From Pezizomycotina sp. ARF18 (lineage: Eukaryota > Ascomycota), in the NCBI GenBank assembly GCA_002224055.1, contig AZLU01000038.1:62001-126000 (forward strand): DNA of 64,000 bases, in the 5' to 3' direction. Positions 1 to 12,680 of this stretch are shown piece by piece. The stretch's first letter is position 1; every line of letters starts with the position of its first letter. The position numbers and the translations under genes were made by a program. The notes under the pieces are model-generated. The model was not told where the DNA came from, did no database searches, and saw only the letters and a list, made by a program, of their open reading frames with translations.

Positions 1-2010
1 CCGTCACCCGTACTATCCTCCCCGCCATCTGGCGTATTTGTACTCGAAGAACCGTAACTGCTCGACGTAGAAGTACTACTAGACGACGAACCCGAACCCG
101 AATCATCCCCGCTACCATCAGAAGCTCCGACGCAGTAATTGTACCCAAGCCAGAAGAATGCCGAGCATCCGTCACCCTGCAGAATGGTGTTATACTGCTG
201 CAGCTGCTCCAGCGTAATTCCGTGCTCTGTCGCGAAGGTAGAACAACTATCGCCGCTTACCGCCATCCCCCAGGTATCGCAGTTTGCGTCGAAACCCGCG
301 TTGCCCTGCGTCGGAGACGGAACGCTGGGGCTAGAAGGTGTAGAAGTTGATGTAGAAGTGGAAGCAGACGTGCTAGCCGAGGAAGTCGAGCCGGAATTGT
401 CCGAAACGCCAATGCAGTAGTTATATCCCAGCCAAAAAGAACTCGAGCACCCGTCGCCTTGGAGGATCGTGTTCCACCCTTCGAGCTGATCTAGCGTAAT
501 TTCATTCCTCGTCGCGAAAGCGTAGCAAGAGTCGCCTTTTACAACCATGTCCCAAGCATTACAATTCGCAGCGAAACCGGCATTAGCTTGCGTGGGAGAC
601 GGCGCGCCAGTGCTAGATGTACCGGTAGCCGAAGAAGTCGAGGTAGAACTAGACGCCAGACCAACGCAGATCCACGTATTGGCCATAGGCCGGAACAGTC
701 ACCCGAGGCTTCTTGATTCCAGGTTTGAAGGTCGGATAGCGTTAAGATGCCGTTGGACTTGGTGACGATGGTGGCGCAGGTATCGCCAGATACAATTTCG
801 TACCACAGTCCGCAGCCATCTACGACGCTCTGGTGCGTTTGGCCGGGCGCGGCGGTAGCAGAGACGCCGAAGGTGCTAGTACCCGTAGGGCTGGAGGTTG
901 TGGTTGTCGGGTTGTCGTCCGGATCGACATGTCCGTTCAAGTTATCCCTCACGCGGGTAATATAGTCCTGGCCTTCTAGATTAACGTTCAGTGACGCGGC
1001 AGTCGCCTCCCACAGCATAATGCCGCCGAAGTTGGAACTCGGCATCACAATTGGCAAAATCTTGGACAGGTCGGTTTGGTTGACGTTGTCGGGCGCCGTA
1101 GGATCCGCGATCAGTCCCAAAAACCACTGCGTATTGCCGCCGGGGTTCGAAGCAGCGACGCTGTTCCAGTTATTGAAATTCGTATACTCGGCGTTCGAAA
1201 CCTGGTAATCGGTGCTGAGCGAGTTCGTGGCCCGGCAAATGGGGTTGTTGTAGTACTGCACGAAAATGTAATCCAGCGCGACGTTAGCGACGACGGAGCC
1301 GAGGGTGGCGTCGGGGTACGGACACTGAGGCGCCGCGGAAAGGTAGTAAGGTTTAGAGCTATCGCTGCTGAACTTTGCCCGTAGCAGCTTGGCGAAGGTC
1401 TCGTAGTTCAAGCCGTTGTCGCTCTTGGAAGCGCCGGTTTCCAGGTCGAGGTCGAAGCCGTCGATGACGGCATCACCGAACGGTCGGCCGTAGCTCCAGG
1501 TTGGATCCGCGGGGCCGAATGCGCTCCAGATTTGTTCGACGGCTTCTTGGGCCTCGGCCGCTGAAGCAAGGTAGACCTCGCTCGACCCGCCAATACTCAG
1601 GAGGACTTTTTTACCAGCTTGCTGGCAGGTAACGATATCCGCCGCAAGATCAGGACAGTTGTAGACAAAGTTCGTGCCTAGGTACGCTGGGGAGAAACAT
1701 TGATTCGCGAAGTTTGTCTGGCAAAAAGCGTTCATAAAGCATAGCTACCGTATCCCTCGCTCAGAAACCAAGCGATTAGTTTACACACCTCTATGACCCC
1801 ACCTTTACCAGCATTTGGAAACTTGGTGACGAAACCAATCGGGATGACATCGATTTCCGACCTCGAGCAAAATTCAGATAGCCTCGGTTGGTCCGCACCC
1901 TGCCCGTAGTAAACAGCCATCGTCGTAGTCGCAACCGCGCGTGTCGCAAGAAAAAGAGTGAATGCTAAGGACTTGAAGGCTCCTCGCAAGCCTGAAAGAC
2001 TGGACGGCAT
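1..2010 (-). CDS. Class III GH18 chitinase with at least three LysM modules (3' end outside window)
   Basis: Predicted secreted endochitinase that hydrolyses beta-1,4-GlcNAc chains and binds chitin through LysM modules. Start chosen at 2010 (MPSSL...), giving a signal peptide that ends near ATRAVA; the mature start is followed by AVYYGQ, typical of class III GH18. Exon 1 is 2010-1789; a 71-base intron (1788-1718, GTGTGT to CAG) joins in phase to TNFANQC. The catalytic motif DGFDLDLE (DxxDxDxE) lies near residues 160-167 and is preceded by the LLSIGG strand. A Thr/Ser-rich linker leads to LysM1 (about 665-812), then LysM2 (413-574) and LysM3 (131-290), the last two closely alike (FWLGYNYC endings). 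The frame changes near 685 inside LysM1, where one extra C in CC restores the usual LWPNTWICVG reading; the new frame then stays open to base 1. The GH18 assignment is firm; the full number of modules is unknown. Confidence 0.93.
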
Positions 2011-4650
2011 TTTCGAAAAAAAAGCCAAAGAATAAAACAAACTAAACGAAGAAAGATGAACAAAAGAGCGTAGTCGTCGAAGCTCCCGATAAAAGAGTGA
2101 ATCGAGAGCTCAAACGAGTTTTTAAAGCAAAAAAAGAATGACGGAAGAAAATTCCTCGCAGACCGACAAACCGTCTAAACGAGGGGGGAGTACGAGCAGC
2201 GATGTGGATCATTTAGTCATATATACCGTGAAGAATTTTTGTAATATAGGGTTCGTATTTTGTTTACAGATCCATCCACAAGGGTTCAAAGATTGGAAAG
2301 GGGCTGTCCCGGGAGAATCGGCAAGAGCGCTCAATCTGGGTAAAATAGGCTTTGTTTGAATTACATGCAGCTAAAACCGGGATATAGCCAGGGACAAGGC
2401 GAGCTTACGGCCAATAACAGCTGCCTAGACTTTCGAGATAGCGGAAATTTGGTCGGCGCTCTTTTTGTTCACCAAAAAGTCTGCAAGGGAATCGCTCGCC
2501 AGGTTGCCACGCATTATTACGAGACAGACCTCGAAGCGACTTTTCCGTATTCCGGTACTCGGACATTTTGGTGCCTTTTGTCGGCGCTCTATATGAGCTC
2601 CTTTATGAGCCTGTTGAATTATAGGGTTCCAGGTATATAATACCGCCGATAACGCCAGGCACCGTGAATATGATGACTGCTTATCGAGGGATTTCAAATT
2701 CACGATATCAATGACTCCACATGTATGGTTAGTTTACATGGTCTGTATCTAAGAAATAGCTCAAGTCAAGGATGCTTAAGCTGACGATAGAACCTTCGTC
2801 GGCTCTGGACATAGACAACTTCCATATACTATCGTGAGCGAAGCTCGCAGGACGAATTTGCTTAGAAACCAAAACTTAGATGACATTTGAACGATCGCAG
2901 TGCCTCGGAGACCCGAAAACAATTTCCAATAAAGCCAATTTCAAACTCTGTCAGTTCACCTTACAAGACGCCAGGAATTCTCGTTATTTAAATTCTATAT
3001 GGCATCCAGGATCATTGTAGAGATCTGCGGATCTTCGTGCCACGCAAATCAGAAATATTTTAAGTTCCGGTGCCCTGAATCCGGCGCGGGATAATTTAAA
3101 ACTCCCTATTTGCATTACGGTATGGCTTTAGGTTCTAAATTGCGTAAGTCGCATGAATAATGCGAAGAACCGTGAATATATTATTGTTTTTATTCTCTTA
3201 GTGAAGCCATTATCCAAGCTCATATTAGCGAAGAGCGAAATATATTTCTAAGTTCTTCATGACCATCTTGTTCTGAGTATGTTCTTCAAAAGCCATACCC
3301 TAATTCTCCATTGTACCGGTCTTTGGCCTTGAGGTCGTGTTTAAGTTCGATCAACTCATGCTTGTCGCACCTACTTGTATCACCAGTTATATTACGCAAA
3401 CTTCTAACGATTACAGCCATCTCAGAACCTTTTAGGGTGATGGCTGCTATGCAATAAATAAAAAAAACGAATGCAGTAAGCCTTACAAAAGGGTAGAAGA
3501 CATAGTTGAAGTCACCTGACAACGTCAAGCCCAGGCGTATTAGACTTGTCAGACTAGTCCTCCCTCAACATGGATGTTTGTGATTGGCTTGCTTCGGATG
3601 CTCAAGTTCGCTCTAGGAGAAGTATGAAGGATGTATCAACCGGTTGTCCGTCGAGTTACATATACGAACAAATCCTCAGCTCTCGCTCAAGGGGAAACCT
3701 AATCCTCGCACAACTATATCACCTATCTCCTTCAATGAATATTCACATTATTCAGAATGACGTTATGCCTCCAGTTAACAGAAGTATCTCTTTTACACTA
3801 ATTGGGAAGATTTGGGTGAGTTACTTGTGATACTTGGCAATGTCAGAAGACGGAATATCCAAAGCCGTATTATGCCATGGTTCTTGGGCTACAGTCACTC
3901 ATTCGCTGCTATCCTTCTATAAATTCGTTATTCAATTTATTAAAACAGATATACTGGTGTATCTGTTCAGAAATCATTCTAACCGTGTTCTAGCCCCTTC
4001 TATACTAGATTAGATGGTCACAGAAACGTTCCAGACGCGTCTTGGAGTGTCCATCAAAAACGATTGGCTTGCTCATGCTCTCGCCCAAGGATTCGTTTTA
4101 ATTCCTCTCCTTCTGATTGTGGCACCTTCTCCGAGGAAACGAATATCATTATAAAACATCTAATAGATCGTGAAGAACGGTTTTAAATTGAGCTCGGGCC
4201 ACCGTTTATTCGAACCGGAGAGCTATAAATACAATTAGACTAAGGACTTTCTATGCCAGTTTTAAAATTCCTCCTAGGCGAGATCCTTCGGGAGGGCTGT
4301 GCAGCATCCTGAGCGAACGGGAAAATTGTTGTTACTAGTAACCGTTGACCATTCATAGATGTTATCATGTCACCGGGCAGCTATTCGCGGCATCATCCAG
4401 CAAATGAGAGGAAGGAGTATTATGCATTTATAGATTTACTGTTTGCGAGTAAGTGTTGCTACATGTGTATTTGTTATAGTAGGTTGAGTTGTATATATAA
4501 AGAGGAAATTAACCCTTGAGCTTAACTCGAATGCTGGGCCAGAGAACGACAGCCGCTAAAGTTTAACCTTAATCTATACCGTCAGTGCCGCATCTAATCT
4601 TATTTCCTGAAGTATATAATATCGAGGTCCCATACGTCTACTAGTTCCGC
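2011..4650. other. Intergenic, no supported gene
   Basis: About 2.6 kb between the chitinase and the next locus. It includes the chitinase promoter side (2011-2140, A-rich). Short open frames at 2138-2640 (+), 3286-3528 (-) and 3570-3830 (+) show no family resemblance, no signal peptide and no splice logic, and I do not treat them as genes. Confidence 0.6.
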
Positions 4651-5090
4651 AATGCGTGCCAACATCTCGACCGTCCTCCTCCCTCTGGCCCTCTGTCTCT
4701 TCTAATCCCGCCGAGGCGGGTGGCTGCACCTAGGTTTCTGCGGTACCGTCGTCAACAACTCGCCGTGGACAATGTGGGCTGCCGACTCGGCGGTGGTCCC
4801 AAGAACTCGTTCTGCGAATGTTTGGAACTGGATGGAGGCAACAACCCCAGCTGGCAGCATAAGCACTGCGTACAGACGGCGGTAGCGCCCCAACGGTGGC
4901 CACCGGGGCGGCCACGTGTCGACGTCGATGCATCTGACTTCGCCGAAGGAAGTACAAGGTAAGTGGTTCACGGCGCGTATAGACGTACGAGAAGGGCGTC
5001 TGGACGGAAGATTGCTACCGTGAATAAGGCGACGTGCATTATAGCGCGATGGAACCGACGTGTCATATTCAAAACTCGACGCCTTAGAAA
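4651..5090 (+). pseudogene. Remnant of a small secreted cysteine-rich protein
   Basis: An ATG at 4651 opens a 17-residue hydrophobic leader (MRANISTVLLPLALCLF) of signal-peptide type. The following 350 bases read in more than one frame as pieces of a small cysteine-containing secreted protein: CGTVVNNSPWTMW, then GGGPKNSFCECLELDGG, then NPSWQHKHCVQTAV, then VDVDASDF. The order and spacing look like one protein of roughly 130 residues (effector-like size). No single frame carries it. I do not recognise a named family and infer no function. Minus-strand frames over the same bases (4702-5094) are shadows. Confidence 0.5.
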
Positions 5091-5480
5091 GCAAGGAAGC
5101 ATCCTGGGGAACTTAACATCATGTTAGAAAAAGACAGATTGCAAAAGATTGGTAGACAGATGGGAATATGATAAACATTTGTCGGCACCCGTATACACAC
5201 ACACATAACCATGCATGAATAGGGTTGGATTCCAACCCAAAGCTGGTTTCGCCACTCGCACTTTGCTTGATATTACCTTGTATCGCTTTTTTACGCTCGT
5301 GGTGTTGATTTTCATGGCTGTCCCCAAGCACTTTATGCTTGAAAACGACTGCTGTACTGAGTTTAAGACTGTATATAATATCCCAGAAACGCTTGACATT
5401 CAGCATTTTTGTACGTCAACTTAAGCACACTTATTTACAAACAAACCCTCGGTGAAAAAATAGCTTGTGCACAAGATAGT
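5091..5480. other. Intergenic, no supported gene
   Basis: Overlapping open frames on both strands (5119-5424) have no coding features; I see only a short CA-rich stretch near 5198. Confidence 0.6.
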
Positions 5481-6453
5481 TTATGTTCTGGTTCGAAAGA
5501 AGCCGGTGGATACACCGCTGTTACCGACCCCGGCAGCTCCTGCGGCGTATTTGTCCGGTAGCTCACCCACCCCACCGCCCTGGGTTCCAAATTTTTGCTG
5601 CATCCATGGCGACGACTGTGGAGACCCATAAGGGTATCCCTGCTGGCCAGGTCCTGCAGGCGAATATCTCATCGGAGGAGAACCACCCGTCGAAACCATT
5701 GCATCCAGTTGATTCTGCAACCTCTTCCTTTGTCTCCTCTCAAATAACCACATCCCAACGCGGCGAGACACGCTATCCCAGCGGAGCCCCGACACCTGCG
5801 CCGACCGCGACCGTTTTGCTATTATCGTTATCGGGTGTAGCGGACGCTGTTGCGGTTGCGGTAGTGGTGACTGTGATGATGGAACTGCCGGAGGCGGAGG
5901 CCATGGCTTTGATAACGTTGACAGAAACGTTCGCGTAGGATGTGATCTCAGGTGGATCGATAGGGTAAAATTGCCTTGGGCGCATTGGTATGCGTGGGAG
6001 AGACTCGTTGTAGCAGGCCCACAGCTGGAAGGAGTCGCAAGATACCATGTTGACATAACTTCCTTTGTCTTTGGGTCCGACTCTGTTAGGTACGTGTTAG
6101 AATTCGACATTGAGTATGGGTTTTGAGATGAATTAGAGGGTCTAGGAACTGAGAAAGCTTACTATCAACGCAGACTCGAGGGCACGCGCTATCCGCCCAG
6201 GTCGGATCCGTACATGCGTGTCGGACTACGTGGCCGAATGTTGAGAGGCATAGCCGCCGTTGAGGCACGTATTGATGTCGTTGTTGTTACCGCAGCATGC
6301 TGAATGGCCCGAACCATCTCCACACGGAAAATGCTGAGTCGCAAGGGAGCCGTCTGGCCAGTAACAGGCTTGATCCGATGCTGCTCGTGCGAATGTTGAC
6401 GCTAATAATAGGATTAGGAGGCGTGTATGGAAGGAAAGGTGAGAGTGCCGCAT
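5481..6453 (-). CDS. Secreted cysteine-rich ectodomain, single-pass membrane protein
   Basis: Start at 6453 (MRHSHLS) gives a signal peptide ending near TFARA, then CYWPDGS, CGDGSGHSACCG, CLNGG and CTDPTWADSACPRVC, a cysteine pattern I associate with a widespread uncharacterised fungal surface family. Exon 1 ends at 6163 (donor GTAAGC at 6162); exon 2 starts at 6080 after CAGAG, giving in-phase VCVDIGPKDKG, then VSCDSFQLWACYNE. A Thr/Ala stalk (ITVTTTATATASA) precedes a Gly/Ala-rich helix (VGAGVGAPLG, then IACLAALG) and a basic stop-transfer FERRQRKR. The cytoplasmic tail is rich in Pro, Gly and Gln and ends FFRTRT. The frame breaks near 6254, 5777 and 5755; at each, one more G (minus strand) restores the reading (NGGLC, PLGIAC, LGMWLF). 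Role: probably a cell-wall or plasma-membrane sensor-like protein (inference). Confidence 0.75.
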
Positions 6454-7499
6454 CTTGTCTGTACCCAAATACAGATGTTACGAACGCGTACCGAAGATCA
6501 AGTCGCTTGATACCGCGTTCTTCGTTCTTGGATCACTCCTTACGTTATCGATTTTTGAACTTCATGGACCAGAGTGGAAAACATTTTAGTGGGGTAATTT
6601 GGGCATATATAGGATACCCGAAATCCCTCGTGTCCTTCAACGGCTGTTCGGTCCGTTATCTCTTTTAGTTTGAAATTAAGGATGACAATTACTTCCTTGT
6701 TGGTCGTAGTAGTAGAAATACTTAGCTTGAATGGTTGAACGGAAAACCCGATGTCCGATTGTGCAAATTCAGATAGCGAAACGCCTCGTTCCTTGCAGTC
6801 GGAGTCTGTGCGCATGCACAGCCAATCCCGTTATATTCAAGATCGCTGTTCTTCGAGGCATCTGGCTAATAGCGCTCCTTTATCTCTCGATAGGCCCTTG
6901 TCTATGATAATCGTCGCACAAGCGCGACGGATACTCATTCCGCTCTTACTTATAGAATATAGAACACAGATAAACCTCCGAAGAGACATCCATGCTAGGG
7001 TAGACTCGGTTTGGTAGTAAGCGACTGCTCAGATGAAACCCAAGACCGCTTTCCTCGAAACCCAAAAGATTCCTCGGCGGTTTGAGGTCACGTCCACGTT
7101 CCCATTACCACGTTTCGCAGGCCTGGTCTTTTGGGGGTCGGGTATAAAGTCGTGAGTGATTCCCTGAGACCAAAAAAATGCTTTAATAATTTGCTTTTAA
7201 AGCCCGTATTACCGTCATGGATGTTTGGTATTTAGCATTTCGCAAATTTTGTTCGTATTAAGACCTCATTTTAGTGCTGCAACTTCAGTAGTAACCACCG
7301 GTCCTCAACGCCTACTTGTAGATTATCTAACGCACGGAAGCTGATATTCAATTATAACATTATATTGCATCACTTAAATTACATTATCTGCTTATAGGGG
7401 TATAATTTACATGTATGTACGGTGTAACGAACCCATTCGCGCCATGGTAATTAACAAATATACTGTTGACAATCCGAATATAATATTAAATGACTAAGT
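6454..7499. other. Intergenic, no supported gene
   Basis: About 1 kb. Open frames at 6540-6815 (-) and 6751-7017 (+) resemble nothing known. The right half (7180-7490) becomes AT-rich. Confidence 0.6.
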
Positions 7500-9112
7500 T
7501 CAAGATTTCGAGTGGAATCTAGGCCTGTCATGCTCGCTATCGTCGCTTGTCACCCTATCAATGGATATGGTACCGAGAACGCTACTAAAATTAGTATCCT
7601 TCGTATCTTTGGTAGACAAGCTGACGTCCAGCGGGTGCTTCTTGCTGCCCTTCCCCTGCTTGTCGCCAGAATCACCCATAGGCGACACTTGCTGTAGATC
7701 CACAATCTGACTATGCGATTTCTGGCCCAGCAAGCTAGGAGCGCAGCGTACGACGAGAGCTTTAAGGGCCAGGACACAGGATATCATGATCGCTAGATCG
7801 ATCTCGATGATGCCCCAGATTCCAGGTAGGGATTCCTTGTAGGTGTGTCCGGGCCGTTGACGAAACTGTTCGTCGCAACGACGCGGTTTACGGATGCTAT
7901 GCAAACGCTATCCATGAACCTTAGGTTAGCATCGCCGGGGCGCGAAGGAACAACATACTCGACCCTGGGAAAACATGGTAAACGTACAACGCGCCAATTG
8001 CAAACATGCCATAACGATAATTTTCTCGCGCATCTTCATCTTAAGATGCCAGATTACAGGCATCGGAATAATCAGCAGTGCCCAGTCTGTGATGATATGG
8101 CATATACCCCAGGCCGTCCACACTCGTTTCCGGTTGATGCACTTGGCGGCAAGCGGATCTCGCCAGTACGGGATCGGGTCACACTGGAACGCTACGATAC
8201 ACATTCCGAAAACCGTGACGAGCATCACCACAAAGAAACAGATAGTAGGAATGCGGTGAAAGGGCTTGTGCGGTATCAGACCCCAGTAGAATATTATGAT
8301 CGAGGTCTTTATAAAGGCTAGAGTCGGGCAAAGAATATTTCGGAGAAGAAAAGCCACTAGGTTTTTTCAGAAGGGGTGTTAGTGTTCAACATTTTCAAGT
8401 AATCGCGATTACACGGATTAACGAAATAAAAGTTGAGAGCATACTAATAAGTTGGATTTGACCATGTGCCAGGAGAGATCCCATATGTGTCGGCCGCTGA
8501 AGCCCAAACTTTCGTCTTTAAAGCGAAGAAATCGTCGTATTGGCGAGATATACAAAAAGTTTAAAAACATAGTTGCATGATAAATAGTGGCTTACTCAGG
8601 GACATAATGATCGCATAAAACACGCTCGCGCACTATGTAGATTGGCTCTAGTAAGTTTTTGTTTTCTCAGGGCGTTAAATCCAAGGAAAGTTCAAGAAAG
8701 CGCGTCCCAACTTACAGATGCAGCAACAATTGCCCAATCCTCTTTCCGGATCTTGCCGGTGACGAATCGCCTTACATACAACCGAAGTAGGATTACGGGA
8801 AGCGTAATAAGTGACATAACTCCGTAGAACCTTATCGTTGACGGTGCCTTGTTCACGTGTGCGGCGTAGTTTCAAGGAAGGCTGCGAGTTCCATGAGCGT
8901 GAGCGTTGCGTTGGCCGTCGAGCCTGTCATTCTGAGAGCCGGAGTGATGGCTTTTTCTATGAGGAGATTGTGCTCCTCTGATCCGTCCAGTAATGATGGG
9001 ACGACGTGTTTCATTGTCATATTCTGGTATGGTGTCACACCACAGACCAGGAGGCCAAGTTCAGCAACTCCTCGATCACGGAGTATGGAAGCTTGCTGAC
9101 GTCCATCTCGGC
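7500..9112 (-). CDS. Fungal rhodopsin-domain (seven-helix) integral membrane protein
   Basis: Member of the fungal rhodopsin-domain family (Pth11-related membrane proteins without visible CFEM domain). Readable pieces in order: first helix and loop RLYVRRFV...RKEDWAIVAA (exon ending 8716, donor GTAAGT at 8715); LGFSGRHIWDLSWHMVKSNLL (8515-8445, the family's GLGxHIWD box); an exon from 8356 beginning WLFF, with LAFIKTSIIIFYWGLIP, FQCDPIPYWRDP, WTAWGICHIITDWALLIIP and MPVIWHLKMKMREKI. A later frame supplies PGIWGIIEIDLAIM and a cytoplasmic tail ending at 7500. The frame breaks near 8323 (one more C gives FFAPTLAF) and again near 7905-7960. The N-terminal 9112-8853 part is the least certain, and the second helix is not clearly visible. 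Function: unknown; some relatives act in surface sensing. Confidence 0.8.
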
Positions 9113-9954
9113 AGCGGCTATGGTAGACCGGTGTGATTCGACCTAGAATATCCCCTTCTTAGTTCGTTCGCCAGCGAAAAAGAGGGGAATAACTATATTT
9201 AGAGGGAGATTGTGGGAGGTAGAGAAACTCAAAATGGTGGATCTAGTTGAAGACAAGGAAGCGACCAGGGGGTCATTTTATATAACTTTGGGATAATGGA
9301 CAGGTGCACGCGAGGGGAAGATGAATTTTCACTATTTTGTTACCACGTAGAAGGCAAAAAGCTCATGATAGTCGGCTTCAGTTTCCTCAATCTCAGGCTA
9401 ACGGTATCAAACGGAGAGGTGTTGTGTCCTCTGAGGAGGTGTGGGGAAACGCAGCCTCCAGCGACAGTCGTCTAGATTTCTATACCCACCTATTCCTAAA
9501 AACCTTGTCATGAATACTTTTATAAAATGTCTAACCCTAACTAGGTTTCCGTCTTCCACTTTTGAAGCACGAAGGTGGAGAAAGCTCGTCATTCTCACGA
9601 AGAGAAGCGCTGTAGAAAGCCAATTTACGCCTATAAAACGCTCTTATAACCGGGGGTGGTGCCAGCCAGCCTTCTCCACACCCGTGAATGAGGCGTTTTT
9701 TCTCGCCAGGACTGCCATTTCCGGCATAAGGTAGAGGTTTATTGGGAACCTTTGCGGAGGACCGGTCTAGCTTCTCCACCTTGACATTTCAAGCTTCCAG
9801 TTCTGGCTCTCATACGAACATCGTCGATGTAAAGAATAATTGAATCGTGCATATCGGATAGCTGTTCGCGCTCTTTCGATGGACAGAATGGTGCAAATAC
9901 TTCTTGTAAATATTCAGAGGGCTGGTAAAGTTGACGGCAAATGCTAGAGGGATA
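9113..9954. other. Intergenic, no supported gene
   Basis: Short open frames at 9407-9779 on both strands show no family match. Probably includes the upstream region of the rhodopsin-domain gene. Confidence 0.55.
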
Positions 9955-10500
9955 TACTCGAGCTTATTAGAGAAACATCTTCACACAAAATTATTTATTT
10001 AATTTGTAGGTATACTAAATCAAAATAAATAATATATATATATATATATATAATAAAACATTTATTACCAGCAATAAAACATAGCTATCTCTATTTTTAT
10101 TATCGCTGGCAGTATACCTTCTTTATCATCAAAACACATCTTTCATCAATACTTATTATTTATAAAGCTAACAAACGGCCGGTAAATAATATAGTAATTT
10201 TTATCTATATTATATTATAAAAACTATTTAAACTTGAAGAAAAAAATACAAATTAAGCTATTTTAACGTTTAAAAAAATATAATTTAATAGATTCTCATT
10301 AATATCTTTTTATCTGCCCGGCCATCTACTGGCTTTATATATAACAAATACCAATAAAAGACGTGTCTTAATAATAAGAAAAAGGCGCGTCGGTAATAGA
10401 GATAGAGATAAAGATAAAAATAAGACGCGATAAAGATAAAGATAAAACACAATAGTTTATTTTATTTTTATTTTTATTTTTTTATGATTTTCGGAGTTCT
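9955..10500. other. AT-rich block, probably a worn repeat
   Basis: Composition drops sharply: TA-rich throughout, few CpA or TpG, with purine/A runs (GATAAAGATAAAGATAAA near 10430). It resembles the RIP-altered retroelements later in the window, but I see no ends, no target duplication and no coding trace, so the family cannot be named. Confidence 0.45.
10032..10052. repeat. (AT)n microsatellite
   Basis: About ten perfect AT units inside the AT-rich block. Confidence 0.9.
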
Positions 10501-12680
10501 TGTAATCGCAGGTTTCAGCAGGCGATATTAACCGCAGAAACTTTCTGCATCAACCCCAAGATGCTTTTTTGATTGACAAACGGTACAAGATCTTGATCTC
10601 TTGGAATGCAAGTTACAGGGTCAAGAGGGGGGGGGGGTGTTGCTTTACACGCAACGTGTCCAAGTTATATATCGTCTAAATAATCGACAAAGCTAACGTT
10701 ATTACAGCTCAACACAGGACGTGAAATTTTATAGAATAGTATCGTAAGATATAAACCTCAATCATCTCCTCAACTTTTTTACTCTATCAAGACTTACCGA
10801 CGTTTCATGAGATAGCCCACGTATTTGACCTGGAGTTTATAGGACTCTTTTAGGCTTGAAAACGCAGATCAGTGCCTCTATAGAATTCAGAGATCCTAAC
10901 GTTCTGTAGAGCTCTTCATTAGCTTCAGTAGCGGGCTGCTCATTTAAAGCGATCGTCCGTTTGATATATATCAGGTGCAACGCCTAGAAAGGCTCAGCCC
11001 TTGCTGCCACGAATACTGTGTGCACTCTATTCGCATCCGGCAGCTGAACATGAAGTTTACAAACTTCCACCACTTATCTTATTTGGCAAATCGCCGACTC
11101 CTCATTGGGGAAACATCCAGTTGCACCTTATGCTTATATGTGTAGGGAAGAGGTGACAATTTTAGTTCATAGCCTGCGATCTACTTTATATATCTATTTC
11201 ACCACCAAATAATTAATAGCAGCACAGGCTCAACCTCATCCAGGATTTTATTCGTGTTGAACAATCAGCTCCAAACGCCATTTTTCTAAACCCCCCATTT
11301 AAAGCATCTATTGTATAGCAAAACAAAAGGCAACTTGAAGGCCGTCTAGATTCCAGACCCCACCACCATCCCACCTTAATAGCGTTCTACCTTCGCCGTT
11401 AACCGAAGTCTACAAAATCTATTAAGCGAAAGAGAAAGGGAAAAAAAAAAGCCTTTACAGACAAGTATTTCTGTAGCTATCCTCACGCCATATTCCCACC
11501 AATAGGACATGTTCCTGGCCATCTGCGTCGCAGAATCCCCACAAACGCGTATTAGCGATGACAGCTTTGTCTACCAAGACTGACGCTCGCGAAAGCGTGG
11601 CTTTCGCCACCCCCATCGCCTAAACCTCACGACGATCGTCAAGTGGCTTACCCTTGTGGCACCTTCGGATAGATAATCCGTACCATCTACGATCCCGGCG
11701 TGTGGATTTCGATCCTCGTTTCGTAATGATGTATAATGTGATAATGCTGCTTTTGTATGATGATCTCCCCACACGCCCAAGTGAGATTATGATATACAGT
11801 AGTAATCACTCAGTCACTCAATTTAACTGGAAGCTGCATGGAATACTAATAATGTTATATTGGTTAGCGCGGCTAGATAACAAAGTACGCTGGAATAGTC
11901 GAAGAAAAGCAATACAGTAGTTAGCCAATAGGCGAATATTAACTCTTCCATGCCAATTTTCAAAAGGAAGATCTTGGAGCATTTATACGATCGTGAAGCA
12001 TACAATGAGTAGGTCATAGTGGCAAGTAATCAAGCTGTAAATTGATCAGCCTTCACAACATTTGGTAGGATACCTGGATACTGCAGAAGAAAAGGGGACA
12101 TGGGAAATACCTGGAATTTTTCTAAGTTCCCAGAAGATGACGAACGGGGGAGAAGACATCAATCTAGAAGATTTGCACACATATCAGCCCATTATTATTA
12201 TGGTCTCCATACTTGTCAGGTAGTTAGTCAACCAATAAATAAATAAATACAATATAGAAACAAAGAAGAGGAGCCCACTCAAGAGGTCTTCGGACCAGCT
12301 GATTTTTCGGTATGTTTGATTAAGTAGCTCTTAGTTTAGACTGAACTGTGAACTTGAAGGTATCAAATGGTTTCTATATGCATCGCTGTTCGATACCAGT
12401 AATGAGAAGACTTTTACTCTAACTCAGAAGGAAATAAGGGATAAGGAAAAACTAGTAGATCAAAGGCATCAAGAAACGCCTTGGAAAGTTAATAGGAACG
12501 GTCATGGCAAAGAAACTTGAAATCTATAATGAAACCGCTATGCGCCGCCCATGCTGAACTCCATTAAGTGGAGCTTTTTTTTCTTTTTTCTTTTTTTTTT
12601 TTTTTTTGGTTCTTTTCCCCGTAATTTCTTCCTCGCCATTGAGCATGAAGTGAAGACGTGGTTAAACCCTGTCCGATTCT
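10501..12680. other. Intergenic, no supported gene
   Basis: About 2.2 kb with ordinary composition. Holds an 11-G run at 10627-10637 and a T-rich tract at 12574-12607. Open frames at 11571-12017 are overlapping shadows without recognisable protein. Confidence 0.6.

Noticed and set aside
2138-2703. Overlapping open frames of 73-94 codons
   Set aside because: Chance frames on both strands, no family likeness or splice signals.
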